53,999 bases of DNA from Bacteroidota bacterium (GCA_023391895.1 JAEWAC010000098.1:1-53999), one strand, 5' to 3'; shown: positions 34,417-43,327, counted from the stretch's first letter. Numbers and translations are program-made. The notes: generated from the sequence alone by a model not told the origin.

Positions 34417-34428
34417 ATGGGCTTTTAA
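34417..34428 (+). repeat. ATGGGNTTTTRAAA repeat, plus copy
   Basis: ATG GGC TTT TAA then AACAATTTGG, 14 bases after the stop of the enolase-type gene. Confidence 0.6.
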
Positions 34429-34669
34429 AACAATTTGGCGGATCAAAAGGCAAAAGGATATTCCTTGCATACAATTTTCTTGCAACTGCCGGTATCGCCA
34501 CATAACCTTTCTGAGGATGCGCTGATTGCCATTGCTGCATCGGGTAGAACTGGAACCGGGAACACCTCAAATTCAATCTTTTACCAGCCAACACACAACT
34601 CATTAAGGGTGAACTCCATACAATAAAAGGATGTAGATGACGGATACAATCAACATGCTTGATGGAGCC

Positions 34670-34696
34670 AAAAGGTATACAAGAGGTATACTTTTT
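34670..34696 (+). terminator. Rho-independent terminator
   Basis: An 11-bp stem (34670-34680 with 34686-34696; one G-T pair) with loop AAGAG; the right arm ends in TTTTT. It probably ends the transcript that starts at the enolase-type gene. Confidence 0.65.
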
Positions 34697-34719
34697 GTGC
34701 CTTATTAGAAAAAGTTATA

Positions 34720-34953
34720 ATGTCAGCCTGTGACAAATGCGGCAATGAGTACGACAAGACATTCCGGGTAGAGGTGGCGGGTAAAAGTTATACGTTTGAT
34801 CGTTTTGAATGCGCCATCAGTATGTTAGCTCCCAGGTGCAGTCATTGCGACTGTATTAGAATCGGGCATGGCGTAGAAGCAGGCAATATAATTTACTGCT
34901 GTGATCATTGTGCCAAACATGAAGGACTGGAAGGCCTTAAGGACAGGGCATAA
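34720..34953 (+). CDS. Cys-rich small metal-binding protein (metallothionein-like)
   Basis: A 77-residue cytoplasmic protein with nine cysteines: C-D-K-C near the N-terminus (4, 7), F-E-C (31), C-S-H-C-D-C (40, 43, 45), and Y-C-C-D-H-C (59, 60, 63), plus several His. Pattern and length match a widespread bacterial family with the F-E-C-A-I and G-H-G-V-E-A blocks, thought to bind zinc or other metals; some databases place it near prokaryotic metallothioneins. It starts 24 bases after a terminator, so it must have its own promoter. The heavy-metal efflux operon begins 400 bases downstream, a suggestive but unproven link. Confidence 0.75.
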   Translation: MSACDKCGNEYDKTFRVEVAGKSYTFDRFECAISMLAPRCSHCDCIRIGHGVEAGNIIYCCDHCAKHEGLEGLKDRA

Positions 34954-35189
34954 TGATTTTTTGATTCTTCCTTGATCGTGATCATATTCACTGCCGCCAT
35001 GGGCGTTGCTGCCATTCGTTTAAATGAACAGTAAAAGCTTTGTGCTGGCATCAATTAGCGGAAGGCATGGAAAAGCAAGTTTGCTACCGGCCTCCTAAAT
35101 GCCTGCCTATCTCATATTTTCAGTGATTATTCGGCTCCGGTTACAAAAAGCTGGCTGCATGGAAGCTCTTAGCCATAAGTAAAAATCAT

Positions 35190-35201
35190 ATGGGGATTTG
35201 A
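35190..35201 (+). repeat. ATGGGNTTTTRAAA repeat, plus copy (variant)
   Basis: ATG GGG ATT TGA then AAAAGTTGAAAAT. The downstream part is nearly the same as that of the minus copy at 5187. Confidence 0.55.
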
Positions 35202-35247
35202 AAAAGTTGAAAATCTGCCCTTGTTTTCCTTTAACCTCTATAACTAT

Positions 35248-35259
35248 ATGAGTTTTTAA
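35248..35259 (+). repeat. ATGGGNTTTTRAAA repeat, plus copy (variant)
   Basis: ATG AGT TTT TAA then GAAATATA, 58 bases after the previous copy. Confidence 0.5.
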
Positions 35260-35327
35260 GAAATATATAAAAAATATAATTTGTTGAATTTGTAGACTTG
35301 ATGATTGAGACAGGTCTTTATTTGCCC

Positions 35328-35355
35328 TTGTAATTTTTCTAATTCTCTATATTTG
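35328..35355 (+). promoter_or_regulatory. Bacteroidota-type promoter of the metal efflux operon
   Basis: TTG (35328-35330), a 17-base spacer and TATATTTG (35348-35355), a perfect -7 match. Transcription should start near 35360, at or next to the GTG start codon of the following gene, so the mRNA may be leaderless. Confidence 0.65.
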
Positions 35356-35359
35356 CAGC

Positions 35360-35737
35360 GTGAAAAAAGCGAGCTGTTATCTGGTTTTGATGATATTGCT
35401 CCTAAGCAATATGTCCCTGTACCAACTGGTGAAGATACCTGTTTTGGTACAGCACTTCCAGGAACACCGGCAGCGAGACCCGCAAGTGGGCCTGCTGGCT
35501 TTTTTCTCTATGCATTATTGGGGGCAGGACATCAATGATGATGACCAGGACCAGGACCGGCAACTGCCTTTTAAGGAGGTGAGCAAAGTAACATTGGAAC
35601 CTTGTTTTTATCCGGTTAAAACCCTGGTAGCCTTAAAACCCCATGTTCATTTCTGCAAAACCGACTTTCCTTTAACAGGCGAATTTTTCCTGCCTAACCC
35701 CGGTCTAGGTTCTCTTTTCCGGCCTCCCAAATGCTGA
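35360..35737 (+). CDS. Conserved small exported protein preceding the metal efflux pump
   Basis: A 125-residue protein with an N-terminal hydrophobic signal (KK then LVLMILLL), then the block L-Y-Q-L-V-K-I-P-V-L-V-Q-H-F-Q-E-H, M-H-Y-W and a D-D-D-Q-D-Q-D-R-Q-L-P-F-K-E acidic stretch. I know this type as a common Bacteroidota protein of unknown function encoded upstream of CzcA-like pumps; His, Asp and Cys residues would allow metal binding. The start is GTG 35360, supported by the KK-signal and by the promoter ending 4 bases earlier; ATG 35390 is the alternative but gives a poor signal peptide. First gene of the efflux operon. Confidence 0.7.
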   Translation: MKKASCYLVLMILLLSNMSLYQLVKIPVLVQHFQEHRQRDPQVGLLAFFSMHYWGQDINDDDQDQDRQLPFKEVSKVTLEPCFYPVKTLVALKPHVHFCKTDFPLTGEFFLPNPGLGSLFRPPKC

Positions 35738-35940
35738 CGGCACTTTCCCCATCGCTTTTCAAAAGCCCATGCATCCATGACGGCAGCTTACCATAGGTTT
35801 TTTTGACTATAGAAGTTGACCATAAAAGCTTTTGATAAATGCCTGACCTATTCAGGAGTAGCCAGCCTACACTGGTTTGAATTACCAAAATGGTTTCTAT
35901 TCAAAATTACACGCCGGCCGTGTAGTTAATCTTTTAAATT
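35738..35940. other. Gap before the efflux pump gene with one minus-strand repeat
   Basis: Only the repeat copy at 35759 was recognised. The pump may be transcribed from the upstream promoter or have its own. Confidence 0.4.
35759..35770 (-). repeat. ATGGGNTTTTRAAA repeat, minus copy
   Basis: The minus strand reads ATG GGC TTT TGA then AAAGCGATGG. It is 21 bases after the stop of the small exported protein gene. Confidence 0.55.
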
Positions 35941-38900
35941 ATGCTGGATAAAATCATCGGTTTTTCCGTACGGAATAAGCTGATTATAGGACTTTTTATT
36001 ATCGGGCTCATAGGCTGGGGCAGCTATGAAGTCACCAAATTGCCCATTGACGCATTACCGGATATAACCGACAATCAAATACAAGTTATCACCGTTTCGC
36101 CTTCCCTGGGCGCGCCGGATGTGGAGCGCCTGATAACCGCCCCCGTTGAACAGTCATGCAATAATATTCCGGGTTTAAAGCAGATTCGAAGCTTTTCCCG
36201 CTTTGGCCTGTCACTCGTAACCATTGTTTTTGAAGAAGACATCGATGTATACTGGGCGCGACAGCAGGTAAGTGAGCGCCTGCAGCAGGTAGGTCAAACC
36301 ATTCCGCAAGGCATTGGCTCGCCCGAACTGGCACCGGTTACCACCGGCTTGGGCGAGATCTATCAATACGTAGTGCGTCCCAAGGCAGGCTACGAAGAAA
36401 AGTACGATGCCACCCAATTACGCACCCTTCAGGACTGGGTGGTGCGGCGGCAATTGCTGGGCACACCGGGCGTAGCCGATGTAAGCAGCTTTGGCGGCCG
36501 CCTGAAGCAATACGAGATTGCCGTACGGCCGGAACAACTGTATGCCCACAAGATAACGGTTGCGGACGTATTTGATGCTCTGGAACGAAACAATGAAAAC
36601 ACCGGCGGCGCCTATATTGAAAAAGGGCCTACGGTTCTGTATATCCGCAGTGAAGGGTTAACCACGAGTCTGGAAGATATGGCCAACATCGTGGTGAAAA
36701 ACCTGGATAATGGAACCCCGCTGCTCATGCGCGATGTGGCAACCATTCAATATGGATCGGCCATTCGCTACGGCGCCATGACCTACAACGATCAGGGAGA
36801 AGTGGCCGGTGCCGTGGTGATGATGCTGAAAGGCGAAAATTCTTCGGCCGTAGTAAAGCGAGTGAAGGAGAAGATGGCCCAAATTCAAAAATCATTGCCG
36901 GAGGGCGTGGTGGTAGAGCCGTTCCTGGACCGTACCAAGATGGTGAATAATGCCATCAAGACGGTGGAAGTAAACCTGATGGAAGGGGCCCTGATTGTAA
37001 TTTTTGTGCTGGTGTTCTTTTTAGGCAACCTGCGGGCGGGGCTTATTGTTTCTTCTGTCATTCCCCTGTCCATGCTGTTTGCCATCATCCTGATGAACCG
37101 CTTTGGCGTGGGCGGCAATCTTATGAGTTTAGGGGCTATTGATTTTGGATTGATTGTCGATGGGTCGGTTATTGTGGTGGAAGCCATTCTGCACCGTTTT
37201 ACACACTCCAAGCATTTCCGAAAATTGGGAGTGATCAACCAGGCAACCATGGATCAGGAAGTGCACCAATCCACCAATTCTATGATCCGGTCAGCGGTGT
37301 TTAGCCAGATCATTATCCTGATCGTATACCTGCCCATCCTTTCACTGGAAGGTATTGAAGGCAAAATGTTCAAGCCTATGGCCTTTACCATTGCCTTTGC
37401 CATTTTAGGGGCTTTCCTGTTGTCCATTACCTATGTGCCCATGATGAGTGCGCTCTGCTTAAGTAAAAAACTAAACCATAAACCGGGGCTGGCCGACCGC
37501 ATGATGGCCTGGCTGGAACGCCGCTATCAGCCACTATTGCGCAAGGCGCTGCTGATACCCAAAACACTGATAGCCGTTACCCTGGCCTTGTTTGTAGTAG
37601 CGGTTGTGATACTGGGGCGCATGGGCGGCGAGTTTATTCCGGAGTTGGAAGAAGGTGACTTTGCGGTGGAAACCCGCCTGCTGACCGGCAGTAACTTAAA
37701 TGCTACCATTGATGCCACCCAAAAAGCCTCCCGCATACTCCTGGATAAATTTCCGGAGGTGGAGAAAGTGGTGACCAAGATTGGCAGTGCGGAAATACCT
37801 ACCGATCCCATGCCCTTTGAAGCTGGTGATATGATGGTGATCCTCAAAGACAAAAAGGAGTGGGTGTCGGCTGCCTCCTTTGACGAGCTGTCTGAAAAAA
37901 TGACCAGGGAACTATCGGTGCTGCCCGGCGTTGCCGTGGGCTTTCAGTTCCCGGTACAAATGCGCTTTAATGAGCTGATGACCGGCGCAAGGCAGGATAT
38001 TGTTTGTAAAATCTTTGGCGAAGACCTGGACACCCTGGCCCATTACGCCGGCAAACTGGGCAGTGTCATTAAAACCGTTGATGGTGCTATTAATATTTAT
38101 GAAGAGTCGGTTACCGGTATGCCGCAGGTAGTGGTACGTTACAACCGGCAGGCGATGGCAGCCTATGGGTTAAATGTGAGCGATATCAACCGGGTGGTGA
38201 ATATGGCATTTGCTGGGCAAGCTGCCGGTCAGGTGTATGAGGGTGAAAAGCGTTTTGACATGGTGGTGCGCCTGGAAGGTAATGCCCGTAGCCAAATCAA
38301 TGATGTTCGCAACCTGCTGGTGGCCACCCGAACCGGGGTACAGATTCCCTTGCACCAGGTAGCTTCGGTGGAAGAAGTGGAAAGTGTCAACCAGATCCAG
38401 CGGGAGAACACCCGCCGACGGATCATTGTGGGCTTTAACGTAGCCGGCAGGGACGTGCAGAGCGTGGTAGAAGAACTGCAGCAAAAAGTGGGTGAAAACA
38501 TAAAGTTTCCTTTAGGTTATACCATATCTTATGGAGGCTCTTTTGAGAACATGACGGCTGCCAAGGATCGTCTGGCCCTGGTGGTGCCGATTGCGCTGGC
38601 GCTGATCTTTCTGCTTCTGTACTTTGCGTTCAACTCCGTAAAGCAAGGCTTGCTCATTTATACCGCCATTCCGCTATCGGCCACGGGCGGTATACTGGCG
38701 TTGTGGGCACGCGATATGCCATTTAGCATTTCTGCCGGGGTGGGCTTTATTGCCTTGTTTGGGGTAGCGGTATTAAATGGCATTTTGTTGGTAACTGAAT
38801 TTAACCGGCTGAAGAAAGAAGGCTGGCATGACCTTACCCGCATTGTCATTCACGCCACCAAGTCGAAATTACGTGCGGTTATGATGACCGCCCTGGTACC

Positions 38901-40317
38901 TTCGCTGGGCTTCATCCCGATGGCCATTAGTACCGGTGCCGGAGGGGAAGTACAAAAACCCCTCGCGACCGTGGTTATCGGCGGCCTTATCATTTCTACT
39001 TTACTCACTTTATTTCTTTTACCCGTGTTATACATTCTGTTTGAAAAAGGCTTTGGTTATTTTAAAACCATCAAGCCCAGAAGAGTAGCAGCTTTGTCGC
39101 TCTTGTTATTCACTATTCCTTTTGCTTCCGGGGCTCAATCCCCGGTGTCTTTACAGGAAGCATTGGACCAGGCCCTGAAAAACAACCTGAATATCCAGTC
39201 CTCTCATTTAGAAGAGCGGTATTACCAGGCCCTGGAAAAGAGCAATGTAGACCTGGATAAAACCAGCTTCAGCTTTGAATACGGAAAGGTCAACAGCCTG
39301 GCTAATGACACCCGGTTTTCGCTTTCACAAAACGTTTTGTTTCCCAGTGTGTACAAACGCCAGGGGCAGGTCAATAAAACCTATACCCGCATGAGCCAGC
39401 TACAAACCAAAAACAGGGAAGTGGAGCTGAGCGCACAGGTCAAAGAGGTCTTCTACCAACTGTTGGTACTTCGGGAAAAAAGGCATCTGCTCCTGGAGGC
39501 CGACAGCATTTACAGTGCTTTCCTTGTAAAAACCGAGCAACGGTTCCGGGCCGGTGATATTGATGTTTTGGAAAAGTCCACCGCCGAAAATCAGCGCCTG
39601 CAGATTGCCAGCCAGCTTCAACTGCTGCGTGCCGATGAAGCGGTGGCCGGCAACCGGCTGCAATGGCTGCTGAATACCAGTGAAGCTGTGGTTCCAATAG
39701 AGGATAGTTTGGAATATACAGTAAGGAGTTGGCCGGATACATCAACCCTGCTGCAAGTGCCGGCGCTGGCCCTGCAACAACAACAGGTGCAGTTAAGCAA
39801 GGAGCAGCACCAGCTGGAAAAAAGTAGGCTGCTACCGGAACTCTCTTTAGGCTATAATAACATGAGTATCATCGGGTGGCAAAAAGTGAACGACACAGAA
39901 GAAAAGTATTTCAACGGTGGTCAGCGATTTGCTACAGTCAGCGCCGGTATCGACATTCCTATCTTTCAACGTGCGCAACGATCCCGGATCAAAGCGGCCA
40001 GCATTTTAATTACCCAACGAGAACGGGAGCTAAAGGCCACCCAGCTGCAGTGGGTAACCGAACTTAAAAGTGCCCGGCAGGCGTATATTCAAAGCAGGCA
40101 ATTGTTACAATCCTACAAGTCGGTATTGCTGCCCAATGCAGCTTCCATTCTGGCCGCAGCAGGCAACCGCCTGGAACAGGGCGAGATCAGTTACCTGGAT
40201 TGGGTGATCCTGGTGAACCAGGCCTTGTCTATACGAAACGAGTACCTGTCTGTACTGCAGCAATCCAATGAAACCGCTTTCCTCATTGAAAAATTAAGTG
40301 CTACCAATTTCAAATAA
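35941..40317 (+). CDS. czcA: CzcA/CusA heavy-metal RND pump fused to a TolC-like channel
   Basis: A 1458-residue protein joining two parts of a tripartite cation efflux system. Residues 1 to about 1040 are an HME-RND pump: 12 membrane helices, the S-L-G-A-P-D-V-E-x-x-I-T-A-P-V-E porter start, and the proton-relay motif D401-F-G-L-I-V-D407-G-S-V-I-V-V-E. From about 1045 a hydrophobic stretch ending A-S-G-A-Q-S-P looks like a signal peptide kept inside the fusion. Residues about 1065-1458 are a TolC/CzcC outer-membrane factor with long coiled-coil helices. This RND-TolC fusion is known in Bacteroidota CusA/CzcA proteins. Metal specificity (Cu/Ag or Zn/Co/Cd) is not clear by eye. The adaptor gene follows after 7 bases. 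Confidence 0.93.
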   Translation: MLDKIIGFSVRNKLIIGLFIIGLIGWGSYEVTKLPIDALPDITDNQIQVITVSPSLGAPDVERLITAPVEQSCNNIPGLKQIRSFSRFGLSLVTIVFEEDIDVYWARQQVSERLQQVGQTIPQGIGSPELAPVTTGLGEIYQYVVRPKAGYEEKYDATQLRTLQDWVVRRQLLGTPGVADVSSFGGRLKQYEIAVRPEQLYAHKITVADVFDALERNNENTGGAYIEKGPTVLYIRSEGLTTSLEDMANIVVKNLDNGTPLLMRDVATIQYGSAIRYGAMTYNDQGEVAGAVVMMLKGENSSAVVKRVKEKMAQIQKSLPEGVVVEPFLDRTKMVNNAIKTVEVNLMEGALIVIFVLVFFLGNLRAGLIVSSVIPLSMLFAIILMNRFGVGGNLMSLGAIDFGLIVDGSVIVVEAILHRFTHSKHFRKLGVINQATMDQEVHQSTNSMIRSAVFSQIIILIVYLPILSLEGIEGKMFKPMAFTIAFAILGAFLLSITYVPMMSALCLSKKLNHKPGLADRMMAWLERRYQPLLRKALLIPKTLIAVTLALFVVAVVILGRMGGEFIPELEEGDFAVETRLLTGSNLNATIDATQKASRILLDKFPEVEKVVTKIGSAEIPTDPMPFEAGDMMVILKDKKEWVSAASFDELSEKMTRELSVLPGVAVGFQFPVQMRFNELMTGARQDIVCKIFGEDLDTLAHYAGKLGSVIKTVDGAINIYEESVTGMPQVVVRYNRQAMAAYGLNVSDINRVVNMAFAGQAAGQVYEGEKRFDMVVRLEGNARSQINDVRNLLVATRTGVQIPLHQVASVEEVESVNQIQRENTRRRIIVGFNVAGRDVQSVVEELQQKVGENIKFPLGYTISYGGSFENMTAAKDRLALVVPIALALIFLLLYFAFNSVKQGLLIYTAIPLSATGGILALWARDMPFSISAGVGFIALFGVAVLNGILLVTEFNRLKKEGWHDLTRIVIHATKSKLRAVMMTALVPSLGFIPMAISTGAGGEVQKPLATVVIGGLIISTLLTLFLLPVLYILFEKGFGYFKTIKPRRVAALSLLLFTIPFASGAQSPVSLQEALDQALKNNLNIQSSHLEERYYQALEKSNVDLDKTSFSFEYGKVNSLANDTRFSLSQNVLFPSVYKRQGQVNKTYTRMSQLQTKNREVELSAQVKEVFYQLLVLREKRHLLLEADSIYSAFLVKTEQRFRAGDIDVLEKSTAENQRLQIASQLQLLRADEAVAGNRLQWLLNTSEAVVPIEDSLEYTVRSWPDTSTLLQVPALALQQQQVQLSKEQHQLEKSRLLPELSLGYNNMSIIGWQKVNDTEEKYFNGGQRFATVSAGIDIPIFQRAQRSRIKAASILITQRERELKATQLQWVTELKSARQAYIQSRQLLQSYKSVLLPNAASILAAAGNRLEQGEISYLDWVILVNQALSIRNEYLSVLQQSNETAFLIEKLSATNFK

Positions 40318-40324
40318 CCATATT

Positions 40325-41461
40325 ATGAAACAACTTATCATTATACTTTTTGCGTGCTGCCCGGTTCTTTTTTCCTGCGCAGATACCAAGGCTGAGCCGA
40401 AAGAAGCAGCCGCGGTTACCACAACAGAAACAGATTGGGTGACCTTAACACCCGAACAAATAAAAAATGCGGGCATTGAAGTAGGTAAACCCGAACTAAA
40501 AGAAATGCAGCATACCCTGAAGGTGAGTGGGATGGTGGAAGTGCCGCCCAAAGGTTTGGTTTCAATCAGTGTTCCTTTAGGGGGGTATGTAAAAAGTATG
40601 GATCTATTGCCGGGTATGCCGGTACGGAAAGGGGCCTTGCTGGCCAGGCTGGAAGACCAGCAATACATTCAGCTGCAGCAGGACTACCTGGTTGGCAAAA
40701 GCCGGTTGCAGTACCTGGAGGCGGATCACCTGCGCCAGCAGGGTTTGAACGAAACAAAAGCCATCAGCGACAAGACCTTTCAACAGGTGAAAAGTGAGTA
40801 CCAGAGCCAGCGGGTATTGGTCAATGCCCTGTCAGAAAAACTACGGCTGCTTGGTTTGAACCCACAAGCCCTGCATGAAGGTAATATCTCCAGAAGCATC
40901 AACATTTATGCACCATTTGCAGGGTACATCAGTAAGGTAAACTTTAATGTTGGTAAATATGTAACAGGAACCGATGTGTTGCTGGAGTTGGTCAATCCTT
41001 CGGATATCCATATCAGCCTGACGGTGTTTGAAAAGGATGTAATCAACCTGAAACCTGGCCAGCGGGTGATGTGCTATGCCAATGGCAATCCGGTCAAAAA
41101 ATATGTAGGAGAGGTGGCACTGATCAACCGGAGCCTTGACGGGGAGCGGGCGAGTGAAGTGCATTGCCATTTAAAACAGTATGATAACGACCTGCGGCCC
41201 GGTATGTTTGTGAATGCCGATATTGAACTGACCAATGCACTGGTGTCAGCAGTACCTGATGACGCCATTGTACGTTGGGAAAATAAACACTATGTTTTTG
41301 TGGCGGAGCCGAATCAGAAATTTGTAATGACACCAGTTGAGCCAGGGGAGTCGCAAAATGGTTACACCGCCATCCGAAACCCACTGGAAGACAAAAGCAT
41401 TGCAACCCATAACGCCTATGCCTTGTTGATGCAACTGAAAAATAAAAGCGAGGAAGATTAA
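40325..41461 (+). CDS. czcB: RND efflux periplasmic adaptor lipoprotein (CzcB/CusB-like)
   Basis: Links the pump to the outer-membrane channel. The 378-residue product has a lipoprotein signal (F-A-C-C-P-V-L-F-S-C, lipobox Cys18), then the membrane fusion protein order: barrel-sandwich half G-L-V-S-I-S-V-P-L-G-G-Y-V (about 76-88), alpha hairpin (about 110-170), second lipoyl half I-Y-A-P-F-A-G-Y-I (about 190-198) and a beta-barrel domain with L-R-P-G-M-F-V-N-A (about 290-298). An upstream in-frame GTG (40298) overlaps the pump gene; ATG 40325 fits the signal peptide. No metal-binding His-rich tail. A strong terminator follows, so it is the last gene of the operon. Confidence 0.92.
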   Translation: MKQLIIILFACCPVLFSCADTKAEPKEAAAVTTTETDWVTLTPEQIKNAGIEVGKPELKEMQHTLKVSGMVEVPPKGLVSISVPLGGYVKSMDLLPGMPVRKGALLARLEDQQYIQLQQDYLVGKSRLQYLEADHLRQQGLNETKAISDKTFQQVKSEYQSQRVLVNALSEKLRLLGLNPQALHEGNISRSINIYAPFAGYISKVNFNVGKYVTGTDVLLELVNPSDIHISLTVFEKDVINLKPGQRVMCYANGNPVKKYVGEVALINRSLDGERASEVHCHLKQYDNDLRPGMFVNADIELTNALVSAVPDDAIVRWENKHYVFVAEPNQKFVMTPVEPGESQNGYTAIRNPLEDKSIATHNAYALLMQLKNKSEED

Positions 41462-41469
41462 AAAAGGAT

Positions 41470-41499
41470 ACAACCTTGAAAACATCTTTTCAAGGTTGT
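41470..41499 (+). terminator. Rho-independent terminator of the efflux operon
   Basis: Perfect 13-base arms (41470-41482 and 41487-41499) with a 4-base loop, then GTTTTA; 8 bases after the adaptor stop. Confidence 0.88.
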
Positions 41500-41606
41500 G
41501 TTTTAATGCTGTATGAAAGCCACAATGACTGCTTCAACACCCTTCCTGAACATTTAGAAAAAGAAGTAACTTATCCCGGAACTTCATTTTTAAATTAGAT
41601 TGGTAT

Positions 41607-41618
41607 ATGGGTTTTTAA
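41607..41618 (+). repeat. ATGGGNTTTTRAAA repeat, plus copy
   Basis: ATG GGT TTT TAA then AACAGTTGGG, with the extended TTG element. Confidence 0.6.
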
Positions 41619-41820
41619 AACAGTTGGGTTTTAACTTCGGAATGGTAATGCGTCAGAATTGGGTAAGTTGTAATTTACGAAGGATACAGTGGATTACAGC
41701 AACTATAGATGGGCTTGATAAAAAAAGAGGAGAAAACCATTTAATTGTATATAGGCAACACTAACAACAATACAACCCTATAATCTTTAATTTTATAAAC
41801 TTATTGCCAATAAAAAGGAT

Positions 41821-42675
41821 ATGACTCAAAAAGCATTTTTAGGAATGGGCCTGCTTGGTACTAATTTCGTAAGAGCCATGACCCAAAGGGGAGAAAAAGT
41901 TCAGGTATGGAACCGTACGGCCTCCAAAGCTAGAGCCTTAGAACAATATGGTGCGAAAGCTTTTACCAGTGTTCAGGAAGCCGTGCAGGGAGCCGGTCGT
42001 ATCCATCTTGCTTTAAAAGACGATGCTTCGGTTGATGAGGTGCTGCAGGCGGCAAGTGAAGGCTTTGCACCAGGTGCCATCATTATCGACCATACCACCA
42101 CCTCAAAAGAAGGAGCGATCCGCCGAACGGCCTACTGGGAGGAGAGAGGTTTTGTGTATCAGCACGCACCCGTGTTTATGGGACCGATCAACGCTCTGGA
42201 AGGTACCGGGTATATGCTGGTATCGGGAAATGAAGAAGTCATCAAAACACTGGAGCCGGAATTGGCGGCTATGACGGGCAGGTTGATGAACCTGGGACCT
42301 GAAGTAGGCAAAGCCGCTGCCATGAAGCTGGTGGGCAATAGTTTTCTGGTTTGCTTCACCTTTGGAATCAGAGAAACACTGGCGGTGGCAAAAGCATTGA
42401 ACGTTTCGGTTGACGATCTGCAGCAGTTATTCCAGTCCTGGAATCCCGGTGCACAGGTAGAATCCCGCATGAACAGAATGACGACTGCGGATTATACAAA
42501 ACCTTCGTGGGAACTTTCTATGGCAAGAAAGGATACGCAACTGTTTTTGGAGGCAGCTCAAAACGGTGGAACAGAACTAACCCTCTTGCCTGTGATTGCC
42601 GCAGTTATGGACGAATGGATCGGGAAAGGATTTGGGAACCACGACTGGACCATTGTAGGTAAAGAGATGTTATAA
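41821..42675 (+). CDS. Beta-hydroxyacid dehydrogenase-like NAD(P) oxidoreductase
   Basis: A 284-residue protein of the 6-phosphogluconate / 3-hydroxyisobutyrate dehydrogenase superfamily. The N-terminal Rossmann domain has G-M-G-L-L-G (8-13), V-W-N-R-T (NADP-type basic residue, about 29-33), and I-D-H-T-T-T-S in the place of the substrate-binding D-x-S/T motif. The catalytic-lysine region reads G-K-A-A-A-M-K-L-V-G-N (Lys about 175; Asn four residues later), as in active members. The C-terminal half is all helical. Reduction of a semialdehyde, tartronate-type acid or glyoxylate is possible; the substrate cannot be named. Monocistronic, with its own terminator. Confidence 0.87.
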   Translation: MTQKAFLGMGLLGTNFVRAMTQRGEKVQVWNRTASKARALEQYGAKAFTSVQEAVQGAGRIHLALKDDASVDEVLQAASEGFAPGAIIIDHTTTSKEGAIRRTAYWEERGFVYQHAPVFMGPINALEGTGYMLVSGNEEVIKTLEPELAAMTGRLMNLGPEVGKAAAMKLVGNSFLVCFTFGIRETLAVAKALNVSVDDLQQLFQSWNPGAQVESRMNRMTTADYTKPSWELSMARKDTQLFLEAAQNGGTELTLLPVIAAVMDEWIGKGFGNHDWTIVGKEML

Positions 42676-42685
42676 AGCTTATTGG

Positions 42686-42712
42686 AAGAGCACCCAAATA
42701 TGAGGTGCTCTT
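42686..42712 (+). terminator. Rho-independent terminator
   Basis: 9-bp stem (42686-42694 with 42704-42712), 9-base loop, T5 tract; 11 bases after the dehydrogenase stop. Confidence 0.88.
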
Positions 42713-42889
42713 TTTGTAATAGTTATGTTAGTTGGCAATCGTATTTCATGCACATTAGCATGCACTTTTTAAAGACATAACAACTTTCTATTATTCACTT
42801 AATCAGGCAAGCGGTAATCAACCAGTGCCAATAGAATGAATACAGCTTTCCTTTACAAGGAGTTTTTTATGGTGAATGATACACATGAA

Positions 42890-42920
42890 AAGTCCAATTC
42901 TAGTTAATAGAATTGGACTT
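42890..42920 (-). terminator. Perfect 13-bp hairpin
   Basis: Arms 42890-42902 and 42908-42920 with a 5-base loop. On the minus strand TTTCATG follows. It is 45 bases after the stop of the open frame at 42965-43192 and could be its terminator. Confidence 0.5.
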
Positions 42921-42964
42921 AACAAAAAACAAAAAGGGATTATTCCACAATCAATTTTCTGCCC

Positions 42965-43192
42965 TTATTTACATTCAACGTTCGTATTATCCACTTCTTC
43001 AGGTATAAAACCAATAACAGGTGCATTGAAACTCAGCAATGGCACTATAACATCTGAGGGTTGTGCCGTAATCTTAACTTTTATGTGAAGTTCAGCTTGT
43101 TGTCTCTGCCCATCCGGAAAGGAATGGCCAGGTTTAGGGTATAACAGGGAAATTAAAAATTGTAATATTTTTTCAAACTGTAGTACAAGGAT
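42965..43192 (-). pseudogene. Probable gene fragment, 75 codons, no start codon
   Basis: Read on the minus strand from 43192 (just after TAA) to TAA at 42965-42967. The translation is protein-like: it contains L-L-Y-P-K-P-G-H-S-F-P-D-G-Q-R-Q-Q-A-E-L and ends S-F-N-A-P-V-I-G-F-I-P-E-E-V-D-N-T-N-V-E-C-K. No ATG, GTG or TTG occurs near its beginning, so either the 5' part has been lost or a frameshift separates it from a start. A hairpin suited as terminator follows. Family not recognised. Confidence 0.35.
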
Positions 43193-43265
43193 TTAAACTT
43201 TCTTAAAATTCCATGGTTAAAGTTGTAGAAACGTATTTTTTTATACGTTAATAAATAGGTTACAC

Positions 43266-43287
43266 GGCCTGCTATTCTTAGCGGGCC
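43266..43287 (+). terminator. Terminator-like hairpin without an assigned gene
   Basis: GGCCTGC (43266-43272) pairs with GCGGGCC (43281-43287), one G-T pair, followed by TCTTTATTTTTTA. The shape is good, but no plus-strand gene is seen in the preceding 550 bases; a small RNA is one possibility. Confidence 0.5.
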
Positions 43288-43327
43288 TCTTTATTTTTTA
43301 GCCACAGGGCAAGCCCAATAAGATCAT

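Larger units (their letters stand above)
34403..34719. other. Intergenic region with repeat, uncertain open frame and terminator
   Basis: After the enolase-type gene come a repeat (34417), a TTG-started open frame of 63 codons (34435-34626) and a hairpin terminator (34670). The open frame continues in phase with the repeat's ATG-to-TAA reading but has no recognised family and no proper start, so it is not called as a gene. Confidence 0.4.
34954..35359. other. Intergenic region with two repeats and an efflux-operon promoter
   Basis: Repeat copies at 35190 and 35248 precede the promoter at 35328-35355. No gene was recognised. Confidence 0.5.
41462..41820. other. Intergenic region with terminator and one repeat
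   Basis: Apart from the terminator and the repeat at 41607 nothing was recognised. A TATAATCTTTAAT stretch at about 41779-41791 is a possible weak promoter for the next gene. Confidence 0.4.

Noticed and set aside
42876..43088. 70-codon plus-strand open frame
   Set aside because: It starts inside a hairpin and is antisense to a more protein-like minus-strand frame.
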